From assembly GCA_030271565.1 (NCBI GenBank), contig JARXKR010000117.1:1-6919 (forward strand): a stretch of DNA of 6,919 nucleotides, read 5' to 3'. Source of the DNA: Pseudomonadota bacterium. Its GTDB lineage: Bacteria > Pseudomonadota > Alphaproteobacteria > Sphingomonadales > Sphingomonadaceae. Below, piece by piece: positions 1 through 5,785 of the stretch. The position numbers and the translations under genes were made by a program. The notes under the pieces were generated by a model that had not been told where the DNA came from, did not search any database, and was given only the letters and a program-made list of their open reading frames with translations. The stretch's first letter is position 1, and every line of letters starts with the position of its first letter.

Positions 1-621
1 GCTGCGTGTCGCGAAGTTGAGCGGGGTCCATTGCCAGAAAAACCCAGGCACCACGCCGGTACCATGCGGTTGCTGGTCGCTGGTTCCGACCGGGCGCACC
101 CCCCAGCTGCGATCGCGCGTCCCGGCAGTGCCCGTCGCGCATTCCTGGCGCTCACCGTCGATCTCGATCCATCCGGTGTAGTGCCCGTTCTGGGTCAGCC
201 GGGTGTAATCCATGAAAGTGCGCGGGCCGATCCGGTGGATGAAGCGCGGCTCCTCGATCGGGAAAGCGCGCCCGGTGAAGGTCAGGTCGGCTTTGAGCCC
301 CTCCCCGTCGACGGTGACCCGCAACACCCTGAGCGGTTCGATGATCTCGATCCGGATCGGCCCGACCTGCAAATCCATCCGCTCCATCCCCAGCTCGCGC
401 GAGGCGTGGAGGTTGTATTGCACCCCGTCGCGGATTGCCGAGAAGTGCGCATCGGCGACGTTGAGATGCGGATAGATCCCGAACGCCACCGCGAAGAACC
501 CCGATCCGTCGGGCGCATAGCCGTTGAAAAAATAGCGGTCGTAGAAATTGCGATCGGTCCCGGCATAGGCAACCGGTTCGGGGGTCTGGTGCAGCGGATA
601 ATCGTCGCCTTTGGTCAGCAT
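1..621 (-). CDS. CrtC/AttH-like (DUF7064/7065-type) protein, 3' end cut by window edge
   Basis: This minus-strand frame stays open from an ATG at 619-621 to the window edge: 207 codons with no stop, so the C-terminus is missing. An AAAGGA ribosome site about 10 nt upstream supports the start. The visible protein starts MLTKGDDYPLHQ and is rich in beta-prone, aromatic stretches. It carries GTAGTRDRSWGVRP at residues 164-177. The G-x-x-R-D-x-S-W-G-x-R signature is typical of lipocalin-like CrtC (carotenoid hydratase)/AttH-type proteins and of the DUF7064/7065 proteins found in sphingomonads and mycobacteria. No signal peptide is visible, so a cytosolic location is inferred. It lies downstream of the phosphotransferase gene on the same strand, across a REP-like element, and probably shares its transcript. 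Such pairs often sit in lipid, terpenoid or aromatic catabolic regions, but the substrate cannot be read from the sequence. Family placement is from remembered motifs; a true carotenoid hydratase is less likely. Confidence 0.72.
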   Translation of the reverse strand, partial: MLTKGDDYPLHQTPEPVAYAGTDRNFYDRYFFNGYAPDGSGFFAVAFGIYPHLNVADAHFSAIRDGVQYNLHASRELGMERMDLQVGPIRIEIIEPLRVLRVTVDGEGLKADLTFTGRAFPIEEPRFIHRIGPRTFMDYTRLTQNGHYTGWIEIDGERQECATGTAGTRDRSWGVRPVGTSDQQPHGTGVVPGFFWQWTPLNFATRS

Positions 622-643
622 TGCGAAATGGTCCTTTACCTTT

Positions 644-734
644 AACGCCCCTCCCCGTGGGGAGGGGTTGGGGTGGGGGTACGGCATCAGCGTGGAACCC
701 CCACCCCCGGCCCCTCCCCGCGGGGAGGGGCGTT
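644..734. repeat. REP-like double-hairpin element
   Basis: The left arm (644-680) and right arm (697-734) are imperfect inverted copies around a 16-nt loop (681-696). Each arm contains its own short palindrome of the form CCCCTCCCC-G-N-GGGGAGGGG (centred near 657 and 720) followed by a G/C-only run ending GTGGGGGT (or its complement). The arms differ mainly by one base in the inner palindrome (T versus C) and a one-base indel in the G-run. This G/C-rich pattern is characteristic of dispersed REP/MITE-like intergenic elements in GC-rich proteobacteria, and it often yields spurious peptides such as NPHPRPLPAGRG when translated. It sits between the phosphotransferase stop and the next gene's ribosome site. 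It could fold in the mRNA and act as an attenuator, a 3'-end stabiliser or a partial terminator. No T-tract follows on either strand, so a classical intrinsic terminator is doubtful. Confidence 0.85.
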
Positions 735-750
735 TTCGTCTCGCTACCAG

Positions 751-1824
751 TTAGCTCACCAGTTTGGCCAGGCTGCCGTGCGCCAGCGCCAAGGCGCAAC
801 CACCCCGCGCCATCGACAGGAAGTTGGCATCGCCGCGGGTGGTGCGCTCGACATAGGCGGCGCTGAACACTGCGGTGGAAACACCGTGCAGCGCGCCGAG
901 CACGTAATTGTCCCAGATCTCCTCACGGCCAAGCGGAACCCCGCGCGCGCTCATTTCGGCGCAATAGAGGTCGAGCAGCTGGTCCTCATGTTCCTCGCGC
1001 AGGGCATTGCCGATCCCGGTGCCCATAAAATAACCGATATCGGTGAGCGCGTTGCCCACCGCCACGGTTTGCCAATCGAGCACCGCAATGGGTTCCGCCC
1101 CGCCCTTGATATCGAACAGCATGTTGTCGAGCCGGAAATCGCCGTGGAGCAGGCATTTGGGCGTCCCGTCGCGGCCGAACCAGTGGCCGGCGGCGTCATT
1201 AAGCTGCTCGCACACCGCCATGTACTCGGGCTCGAGCAGATCGGCGTAGCGTTCGCGGAAGATTGCCTGGGCGGGCGAATAGAGCCCCTTGATCTGCTCG
1301 ACCTGGCCTTCGCGCGGGTGCAACCAGGACGCGCCAATGATTGCCTGGTTCTCCCAGCTCGGTGCATGCAGTGCAGCGGCCTGGCGCATCGCCGCCTCTG
1401 CATCGGCATGGGTGCAACTGACCAGCTGGTTACCGCCGCGCGCCGGGCCGAGGTCTTCGAACAGCAGGATGAAATCCACGCCGTCTTCGGCGATTTCCGC
1501 AGCAAGCACCGATGGCACGCGGACATCGAGCTGCGGTGCGAGCTCGCGGTAAAATCCGACCTCTTTTGAATAGAGACCGAAGGCGGCGGCCGTACCCCGG
1601 CTCATCGCATCGGCGGCAGGGAATTTGCCCGCCACCGTTGCGGGACCGATCCCCTCCCGATCATAGGTCAAGTGAAACCGGGCAGAATCCCCGACCTGCC
1701 CGGTGCCGATCGCTTCCCAACTGACTGCAGTTACTTCGCCCACGCCGAGTGCCCCGGCAGCGTGCAGACGCTCGGTCAGCCAGTCGGGCGCGACTTCGCC
1801 GGGATGGGTCGGAAACTCAGCCAT
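751..1824 (-). CDS. APH/EcKL-type phosphotransferase family protein (small-molecule kinase)
   Basis: A 357-aa protein kinase-like enzyme of the aminoglycoside phosphotransferase (APH)/ecdysteroid-kinase-like group, expected to transfer phosphate from ATP to a small hydroxylated molecule in the cytosol. Visible kinase elements in order: a glycine-rich loop GTGQVGDSARF (40-50); a likely ATP lysine K68 in VAGKF; E88 in the following helix; hinge LLFEDLG (120-126); catalytic loop HGDFRLDN (227-234) with catalytic D229 and metal ligand N234; and VLDWQ (248-252) with the second metal ligand D250. All key residues are intact and the length is usual for the family. The ATG at 1822-1824 has a GGGAG site about 8 nt upstream. 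The frame extends back to 1950, but that extension is basic, lacks family features and would overlap the divergent gene. It is transcribed divergently from the Vps62-like gene, with a 20-bp palindrome just upstream. Antibiotic resistance activity is unlikely, because the hinge and the CrtC-like neighbour fit catabolic relatives better. Confidence 0.9.
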   Translation of the reverse strand: MAEFPTHPGEVAPDWLTERLHAAGALGVGEVTAVSWEAIGTGQVGDSARFHLTYDREGIGPATVAGKFPAADAMSRGTAAAFGLYSKEVGFYRELAPQLDVRVPSVLAAEIAEDGVDFILLFEDLGPARGGNQLVSCTHADAEAAMRQAAALHAPSWENQAIIGASWLHPREGQVEQIKGLYSPAQAIFRERYADLLEPEYMAVCEQLNDAAGHWFGRDGTPKCLLHGDFRLDNMLFDIKGGAEPIAVLDWQTVAVGNALTDIGYFMGTGIGNALREEHEDQLLDLYCAEMSARGVPLGREEIWDNYVLGALHGVSTAVFSAAYVERTTRGDANFLSMARGGCALALAHGSLAKLVS

Positions 1825-1844
1825 GCTTTCTCCCTGCCCGGCTT

Positions 1845-1864
1845 GTTCAAGCGATCGATTGAAC
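1845..1864. promoter_or_regulatory. 20-bp palindrome, candidate operator
   Basis: GTTCAAGCGATCGATTGAAC is a dyad with 18 of 20 positions symmetric; only the g/a pair flanking the central CGATCG breaks it. It lies 21-40 nt upstream of the phosphotransferase start and 77-96 nt upstream of the divergent Vps62-like gene, so a bound dimer could control either or both. Size and symmetry fit a TetR- or similar HTH-dimer operator (inference). No regulator gene is in the window. The site is not a good hairpin terminator, as no coding region or T-run is appropriately placed. Confidence 0.5.
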
Positions 1865-1940
1865 CGCGCAGAGCAGCTTTGCAACTGCGACTTGCGCCTT
1901 TCCGCCCGGCTCTTAAACTCAAGCTTGGGGGGAAACGATA

Positions 1941-3248
1941 ATGGCGGCAAGGGAAGATCAGGCGCTCGCTGTTAGTTGGCCGGGCGAGTTACCGTTTACC
2001 GCCGATCTGTTGCGGCAAGTAATCGCGCGCCATGCCCCGGTGATCCGCTTCCATCCCGAAGAGCCATACTTTCCCTCGACCGTCGACTGGTATCTCAAGC
2101 GCAGTTTGCTGATCGACGGGGCGACCGGCGCGGTGGTCGCCCGGCACCCCGCTGCGGCAGATCTGCCCAAGGGCCCGACCACTCCCGATCAACTGCAGCA
2201 CTATTGGCTCACCCTCGACCCCGACATTGCTGGTCCGGCATTCGAACCCGATCTCGCTCCACCGGACGACCCGCGGCGCGGCAATCTGGCCGATGCTCGC
2301 GCTTACGTGCGCGCGCTGCACAATCCGAAGCTGGGTCATACCGACTTGCAGTTCTGGATGTTCTATCCTTACGACGGTCCCGGTCTGACGCGATTGCGGC
2401 CGCGCTTCCTGGGGGCGCTGCGCACCGACCGTGTGCTCAGTCTGTGGCCTGCGGGGATGCACGAGGCTGACTGGGAACTGGCGGTTATCCGCATCGATCA
2501 TGCCACATTGCAGCCGGTTGCGGCGTTCCTCTCGCAGCATCAGAACGGTGACCAGCATGTCGGGGCCGACGCCGTGGCTGCGCTCGAGCGCGAACCCGAT
2601 GGCCGGATCCGGCTGCACGCGTCGCTCTATGGCCACGCCAGCTACGCGCACCCGCAAGAGCGCAAGCTGGTCTATTTCAAGCGTTCGCTGGCGCTGGTCG
2701 GAATCGAACTAGGGCTAATCGACCGGGCCGAGCCGGGCTCGGCATGGAACCTGGGCCAGAACCACGAAGTGATCTCGACCTCGTGGCACGATCCGCAATT
2801 CCCCGAAGCCCCCTGGCTCGATTTCGCCTGGCGGTGGGGGGCCTACGATCCAACCGGCGGCAGGTTCCGCCGCAAGCTGGTCGAGGCACTCGGCGACCTG
2901 CTCGAGAGCCACCTCTCGCCGCCGGTGCTGGTGCTGCATGTGCTGACGCTGGGACTTACCGCAGTGCTCTTGGCGCTCGCTCCACGTCTGCTGGGCGGGC
3001 CGCTCGGGGCGAAGCTGCTGGGCCATACGGCGGACAATTCGGGACCGTTCGGCCCCTCTTGCCACGACGACAAATGGAGCGGCAATTACGGCTTCACCGG
3101 TCCCCCTGCCCAGCCAGAATGGCTCGGCGCCGGGACGACGCTGGCGCAGCGCATCGGTAGCGCGCTCAATACCGTGTGCTCCCCGCCGGTGCGGCTGCTT
3201 GGCAGCATCTTGCGGGTGCTGTGCACGCCGTTGCTGCCCAAGGATTGA
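1941..3248 (+). CDS. Vps62/DUF946-like protein with C-terminal hydrophobic helix
   Basis: A 435-aa protein of unknown biochemical function. Its N-terminal half resembles the Vps62 (DUF946) family known from fungi, plants and scattered bacteria. The family-like blocks are: HAPVIRFHPEEPYFPSTVDW (31-50), matching the family opening in which a proline/acidic motif precedes PS-V-W; WPAGMHEADWELAVIRID (169-186), matching the D-W-E region; and LYGHASYAHP (229-238), matching the S-H-A-S-Y segment. Tryptophan-rich blocks follow (280-300). Residues about 328-350 form a strongly hydrophobic stretch that could be a membrane helix or hairpin. After it comes GPSCHDDKWSGNYGFTGPP (371-389) and a second amphipathic/hydrophobic tail (about 405-432). 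No N-terminal signal peptide is visible. The ATG at 1941 follows GGGGGGAAACGATA, a purine-rich ribosome site. It stands alone, divergent from the phosphotransferase and convergent with eno. The role is open; the family name does not establish vacuolar sorting in a bacterium. Confidence 0.78.
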   Translation: MAAREDQALAVSWPGELPFTADLLRQVIARHAPVIRFHPEEPYFPSTVDWYLKRSLLIDGATGAVVARHPAAADLPKGPTTPDQLQHYWLTLDPDIAGPAFEPDLAPPDDPRRGNLADARAYVRALHNPKLGHTDLQFWMFYPYDGPGLTRLRPRFLGALRTDRVLSLWPAGMHEADWELAVIRIDHATLQPVAAFLSQHQNGDQHVGADAVAALEREPDGRIRLHASLYGHASYAHPQERKLVYFKRSLALVGIELGLIDRAEPGSAWNLGQNHEVISTSWHDPQFPEAPWLDFAWRWGAYDPTGGRFRRKLVEALGDLLESHLSPPVLVLHVLTLGLTAVLLALAPRLLGGPLGAKLLGHTADNSGPFGPSCHDDKWSGNYGFTGPPAQPEWLGAGTTLAQRIGSALNTVCSPPVRLLGSILRVLCTPLLPKD

Positions 3249-3252
3249 AAGC

Positions 3253-4536
3253 TCAGCCGAACCTGGCGAAGGCCCCGGCCCCGGCATAGCGCGCGGCATC
3301 GCCGAGTTCCTCCTCGATCCGGATCAGCTGGTTGTACTTGGCCAGCCGGTCCGAGCGCGCGAGACTACCGGTCTTGATCTGACCGCAGTTCGTCGCCACC
3401 GCGAGGTCGGCGATGGTTGCATCCTCGGTCTCACCCGAGCGGTGGCTCATCACTGCGGTATAGCCCGCGCGCTGGGCGATGTTGACCGCATCGAGCGTTT
3501 CGGTGAGCGAGCCGATCTGGTTGACCTTGACCAACAGCGAGTTCGCCAGCCCCTTGCCGATACCCATCGTCAGCCGTTCGGGATTGGTCACGAACAGATC
3601 GTCGCCAACCAGCTGGACCTTGTCCCCGATCAGGTCGGTGATCGCTTTCCAGCCCTCGAAATCGTCTTCGGCCATGCCGTCCTCGATCGAGCGGATGGGA
3701 TAGTCTTTGGCCAGCGCAGCAAGGTAGTCGGCCATTTCATGCGGGGAGAGCGACAGCCCCTCGCCGCTGATCTCGTACTTGCCTTGTCTGAAGAATTCGG
3801 TCGCGGCGCAATCGAGCGCCAGCGCCACCTCTTCGCCCGGTTTGAACCCGGCCTTGACGATCGATTCCATGATGAAGTCGAGCGCGGCGCGGGCGCTCGA
3901 CAGGTTCGGGGCAAAACCGCCTTCGTCGCCGACTGCTGTCGCCAGACCCTTGTCGTGGAGGCCCTTCTTGAGGGTGTGGAACACTTCTGAGCCCCACCGG
4001 ACGGCCTCGGCCAAGCTGGGCGCACCGACCGGGACGATCATGAATTCCTGAAAATCGATCGGGTTGTCGGCGTGTTCGCCGCCGTTGATGATGTTCATCA
4101 TCGGCACCGGCAGCAGATGCGCCGAAACTCCGCCGATGTACGAATAGAGCGGCAGCCCGCGCGCGTCGGCAGCCGCCTTGGCCACCGCGAGGCTGACCCC
4201 GAGGATCGAGTTCGCACCTAGCCGCGCCTTGTTGTCGGTACCATCGAGTTCGATCATCACATGGTCGATATCGCGCTGGTCTTCGGCGTCGAGCCCGAGG
4301 ATCGCATCGCTGATCTCATCGTTGACTGCATTGACGGCCTTGAGCACGCCCTTGCCGAGATAGCGTGCCTTGTCCCCGTCGCGCAGCTCGACCGCTTCGT
4401 GCGCCCCGGTCGAGGCGCCCGATGGCACTGCCGCGCGGCCGAAGCTGCCATCGTCGAGCAGCACATCGACTTCCACCGTCGGGTTGCCCCGGCTGTCGAG
4501 AATTTCGCGGGCGTGGATATCGATGATCGTGGTCAT
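3253..4536 (-). CDS. eno: Enolase (phosphopyruvate hydratase)
   Basis: This 427-aa enzyme interconverts 2-phosphoglycerate and phosphoenolpyruvate in cytosolic glycolysis/gluconeogenesis and works as a Mg-dependent homo-oligomer. In some bacteria it also joins the RNA degradosome. The N-terminal DSRGNPTVEVDV (14-25) and the flexible loop VPSGASTGAHEA (37-48) are present. Active-site elements are GGEH with H155, GDEGG with E205 (general acid/base partner), metal ligands D242, E285 (SIEDGM) and D312 (VGDDL), the signature LLVKVNQIGSLTET (334-347) with catalytic K337, MSHRSGET with H365, R366 and S367, and K388 in IKTGS. Nothing is missing and the length is normal. The ATG at 4534-4536 with GAGGA 6-7 nt upstream gives the standard MTTIIDI start; a frame extension to 4584 adds 16 non-conserved residues. 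Its stop is 4 bp from the convergent Vps62-like gene. Upstream lies a 22-bp tandem repeat. It does not adjoin the glycolytic or pdhA-type genes often found near eno in alphaproteobacteria. Confidence 0.98.
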   Translation of the reverse strand: MTTIIDIHAREILDSRGNPTVEVDVLLDDGSFGRAAVPSGASTGAHEAVELRDGDKARYLGKGVLKAVNAVNDEISDAILGLDAEDQRDIDHVMIELDGTDNKARLGANSILGVSLAVAKAAADARGLPLYSYIGGVSAHLLPVPMMNIINGGEHADNPIDFQEFMIVPVGAPSLAEAVRWGSEVFHTLKKGLHDKGLATAVGDEGGFAPNLSSARAALDFIMESIVKAGFKPGEEVALALDCAATEFFRQGKYEISGEGLSLSPHEMADYLAALAKDYPIRSIEDGMAEDDFEGWKAITDLIGDKVQLVGDDLFVTNPERLTMGIGKGLANSLLVKVNQIGSLTETLDAVNIAQRAGYTAVMSHRSGETEDATIADLAVATNCGQIKTGSLARSDRLAKYNQLIRIEEELGDAARYAGAGAFARFG

Positions 4537-4571
4537 GCTGGTCCTCGGTCGGTCGGAGTTTGAACGATTGC

Positions 4572-4629
4572 CGCGCATTAGCACCGCACTGCGCGCGCAT
4601 TAGCACCGCGCTGCGCGCGCATTAGCAGG
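4572..4629. repeat. 22-bp tandem repeat in the eno leader/promoter region
   Basis: Two full units, 4575-4596 and 4597-4618, differ at one base (GCACTGCGCGC versus GCGCTGCGCGC). A third partial unit (GCATTAGCA at 4619-4627) follows. The unit begins GCATTAGCACCGC and ends in an alternating GCGCGC run. On the minus strand, each unit presents TGCTAATGC, which has a TAAT core like a -10 box, 40-90 nt upstream of the eno start. The repeat could be a slipped-strand copy-number variant, a stacked set of binding sites, or a repeated -10 element; the sequence alone does not decide. Confidence 0.75.
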
Positions 4630-4670
4630 GCGCGGCACGGCTGCAAGGTGCTTTGCTATGCACCGCGCGG

Positions 4671-4709
4671 GGAACCACTTGAACGCTGCGGGATTGATGT
4701 CCACATACT
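4671..4709 (+). promoter_or_regulatory. Candidate promoter of the four-gene membrane operon (GGAAC element)
   Basis: GGAAC at 4671-4675 matches the -35 core of the alphaproteobacterial general-stress sigma factor EcfG. At a 16-nt spacing there is GATT (4692-4695), which shares only its TT with the usual CGTT -10, so the match is partial. Overlapping it, TTGAAC (4679-4684) could be a housekeeping -35 with a loose -10 around CATACT (4704-4709). Both are about 50-85 nt upstream of the first operon gene at 4757. The call rests on position plus a short motif. Confidence 0.3.
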
Positions 4710-4756
4710 GCAAAGCGCCCCACCCCGCGGGCTATCTGAATTGGAAGGGTACTGTC

Positions 4757-5338
4757 ATGGCCGATACTCCAGCAGCGAAGAAGCCTGCCGCCGCCAAAAA
4801 GGCCGCTCCGGCCAATAAGCCTGCAGCGGCACGCAAGCCTGCCGCTGCCAAGCCCGCTGCGGCGGAAGCGAAGGCCAAGTTCTCCAAGGCGATCGAAGAA
4901 GCCCGCGCCGGTGCTGCCGTGCTCGGCAAGGAAGCCCAGGCCAAGGCCGGGGCCTATCGCGACCAGATGACCGCCAAGGGCACCGATTGGGTCGAAGAGG
5001 CCAAGACCATGGCCGAACAAGCCAAGGGCAAGGCCGGTGAACTCGCCAACGACGGCAAGGCGCGGACCAGCGATGCGATCGCCAATCTGGGCAAGATCGT
5101 ATCTGAGAATGCCAAGACCATCGATGAAAAATTGGGCGCAAAGTACGGCGATTATGCCCGCACTGCCGCCCGCTCGATGCAGGAAACTGCAGCCAAGATC
5201 GATTCGAAGGATCTGGGCGAACTGGGTGACGATGCCAAGGAGTTCGTCCGCAAGAGCCCCGGCCTTGCGGTCGGGATCGCTGCGGTGGCCGGGTTCTTCC
5301 TGGCGCGGCTGTTCCGCGGCGGTTCGTCGGAAGATTGA
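4757..5338 (+). CDS. YqjD/DUF883-like tail-anchored protein with Lys/Ala/Pro-rich basic tail
   Basis: A 193-aa protein in three parts. Residues 1-41 are almost entirely Ala, Lys and Pro, in repeats of the type KPAAAK, like the tail of histone H1 or bacterial H1-like proteins. Residues about 42-165 are charged, Ala-rich and helical, a probable coiled coil or amphipathic bundle with no enzyme motif. Residues 166-188 form RKSPGLAVGIAAVAGFFLAR plus LFR, a glycine-containing C-terminal membrane helix ending in basic residues, as in the ElaB/YqjD/DUF883 family. It should lie on the cytosolic face, anchored in the inner membrane. E. coli YqjD is reported to bind ribosomes in stationary phase; the basic tail here could bind rRNA or DNA, by inference. 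The ATG at 4757 has GGAAGGG about 7-9 nt upstream; a 33-residue extension from 4658 is atypical and rejected. It is first in a four-gene operon, 48 bp before the next. A phasin-like or LEA-like role is an alternative. Confidence 0.82.
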   Translation: MADTPAAKKPAAAKKAAPANKPAAARKPAAAKPAAAEAKAKFSKAIEEARAGAAVLGKEAQAKAGAYRDQMTAKGTDWVEEAKTMAEQAKGKAGELANDGKARTSDAIANLGKIVSENAKTIDEKLGAKYGDYARTAARSMQETAAKIDSKDLGELGDDAKEFVRKSPGLAVGIAAVAGFFLARLFRGGSSED

Positions 5339-5348
5339 TCCTGCCCGA

Positions 5349-5377
5349 TTGACACGGCGCTTTAGCTTGCGTCTTGT
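5349..5377 (+). promoter_or_regulatory. Weak candidate internal promoter (TTGACA)
   Basis: The 48-bp gap between the first two operon genes contains a perfect TTGACA (5349-5354). At a 17-nt spacing the sequence is TCTTGT (5372-5377), a poor -10 box. The ribosome site of the next gene is also weak. An internal start is possible but the -10 does not support it strongly; transcription from the upstream gene is sufficient. Confidence 0.2.
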
Positions 5378-5386
5378 CGGCTGGCC

Positions 5387-5785
5387 ATGGACGAAGTTTC
5401 ACCACCCTTGATCAAGCCTTCGGCCAGCGACGCGGCGACGCGTTCGCTGGTCGAAGATATCAAGCATCTCGCGGGTGACGGTCGGACGCTGCTCGAAGCC
5501 GAATTCGCCTACCAGAAATCACGCGCTGCGGTTGCTGGCGCGGGAGCCAAGGGCATTGCCGGATGGGCCTCGCTGGCGATAGCACTGGTGTTCTTCGCAT
5601 TGATGGCACTGGTCATGGGTGTGCTGCTTGGGCTCGCTGAAATGATCGGGGTCTGGGCCGCAACTGCTGTTACCGTGCTAGCGGTCCTCGCCGTAGCCGG
5701 TTTGTGCGGATTTGCCGCCCGTCGCCGCTGGAAGCGAATGAGCGGAGCACTGGCCGACGATTCCAGGACGGAAGACAGCCCATGA
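5387..5785 (+). CDS. YqjE-like phage holin superfamily III (Holin-X) membrane protein
   Basis: A 132-aa integral inner-membrane protein. A soluble N-terminus (1-57) includes SLVEDIKHLAGDGRTLLEAE, then AYQKSRAAVAGAGAKG, the usual lead-in of this family (an acidic/Ala helix followed by Y-x-K-x-R). Two hydrophobic helices follow at about 58-85 and 88-111, ending in ARRRWKR, so both ends should be cytosolic by the positive-inside rule. Despite the family name, chromosomal members sit beside YqjD/DUF883-like genes and are not lysis proteins; the exact role is unknown. The gene follows the YqjD-like gene, as in E. coli yqjD-yqjE. The ATG at 5387 lacks a strong ribosome site (GTCGGCTGGCC upstream), so translation may be coupled or inefficient. 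Its stop TGA overlaps the next gene's start in ATGA (5782-5785), a sign of translational coupling. Confidence 0.85.
   Translation: MDEVSPPLIKPSASDAATRSLVEDIKHLAGDGRTLLEAEFAYQKSRAAVAGAGAKGIAGWASLAIALVFFALMALVMGVLLGLAEMIGVWAATAVTVLAVLAVAGLCGFAARRRWKRMSGALADDSRTEDSP

Noticed and set aside
31..645. 204-codon plus-strand open frame at the left edge
   Set aside because: The opposite strand encodes a better protein with a clear family signature, a ribosome site and an uninterrupted frame to the edge.
621..866. Short open frame encoding a Pro/Gly/Arg-rich peptide
   Set aside because: It translates the REP-like hairpins, a known source of spurious gene calls.
673..1569. 298-codon plus-strand open frame
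   Set aside because: It lies antisense to the phosphotransferase, whose kinase motifs are intact, and starts inside the REP-like element. GC-rich codon bias explains its length.
2715..3299. 194-codon minus-strand open frame
   Set aside because: Antisense to the Vps62-like gene and overlapping the eno stop; rich in Arg/Pro/Gln as expected for a shadow frame.
3199..3990. 263-codon plus-strand open frame
   Set aside because: Antisense to enolase, with no recognisable domain; a shadow of a highly conserved gene.
4572..4629. CRISPR-like array
   Set aside because: The 22-bp units are directly contiguous with no spacers and number fewer than three, with no cas genes.
4658..4756. 33-residue N-terminal extension of the YqjD-like protein
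   Set aside because: It lacks the Ala/Lys composition of the protein and a good ribosome site, and it overlaps the candidate promoter, while ATG 4757 has GGAAGGG upstream.
5387..5785. Prophage lysis cassette suggested by the holin-superfamily name
   Set aside because: There is no endolysin, spanin or phage structural gene nearby, and the neighbours match the chromosomal yqjDE-like context.
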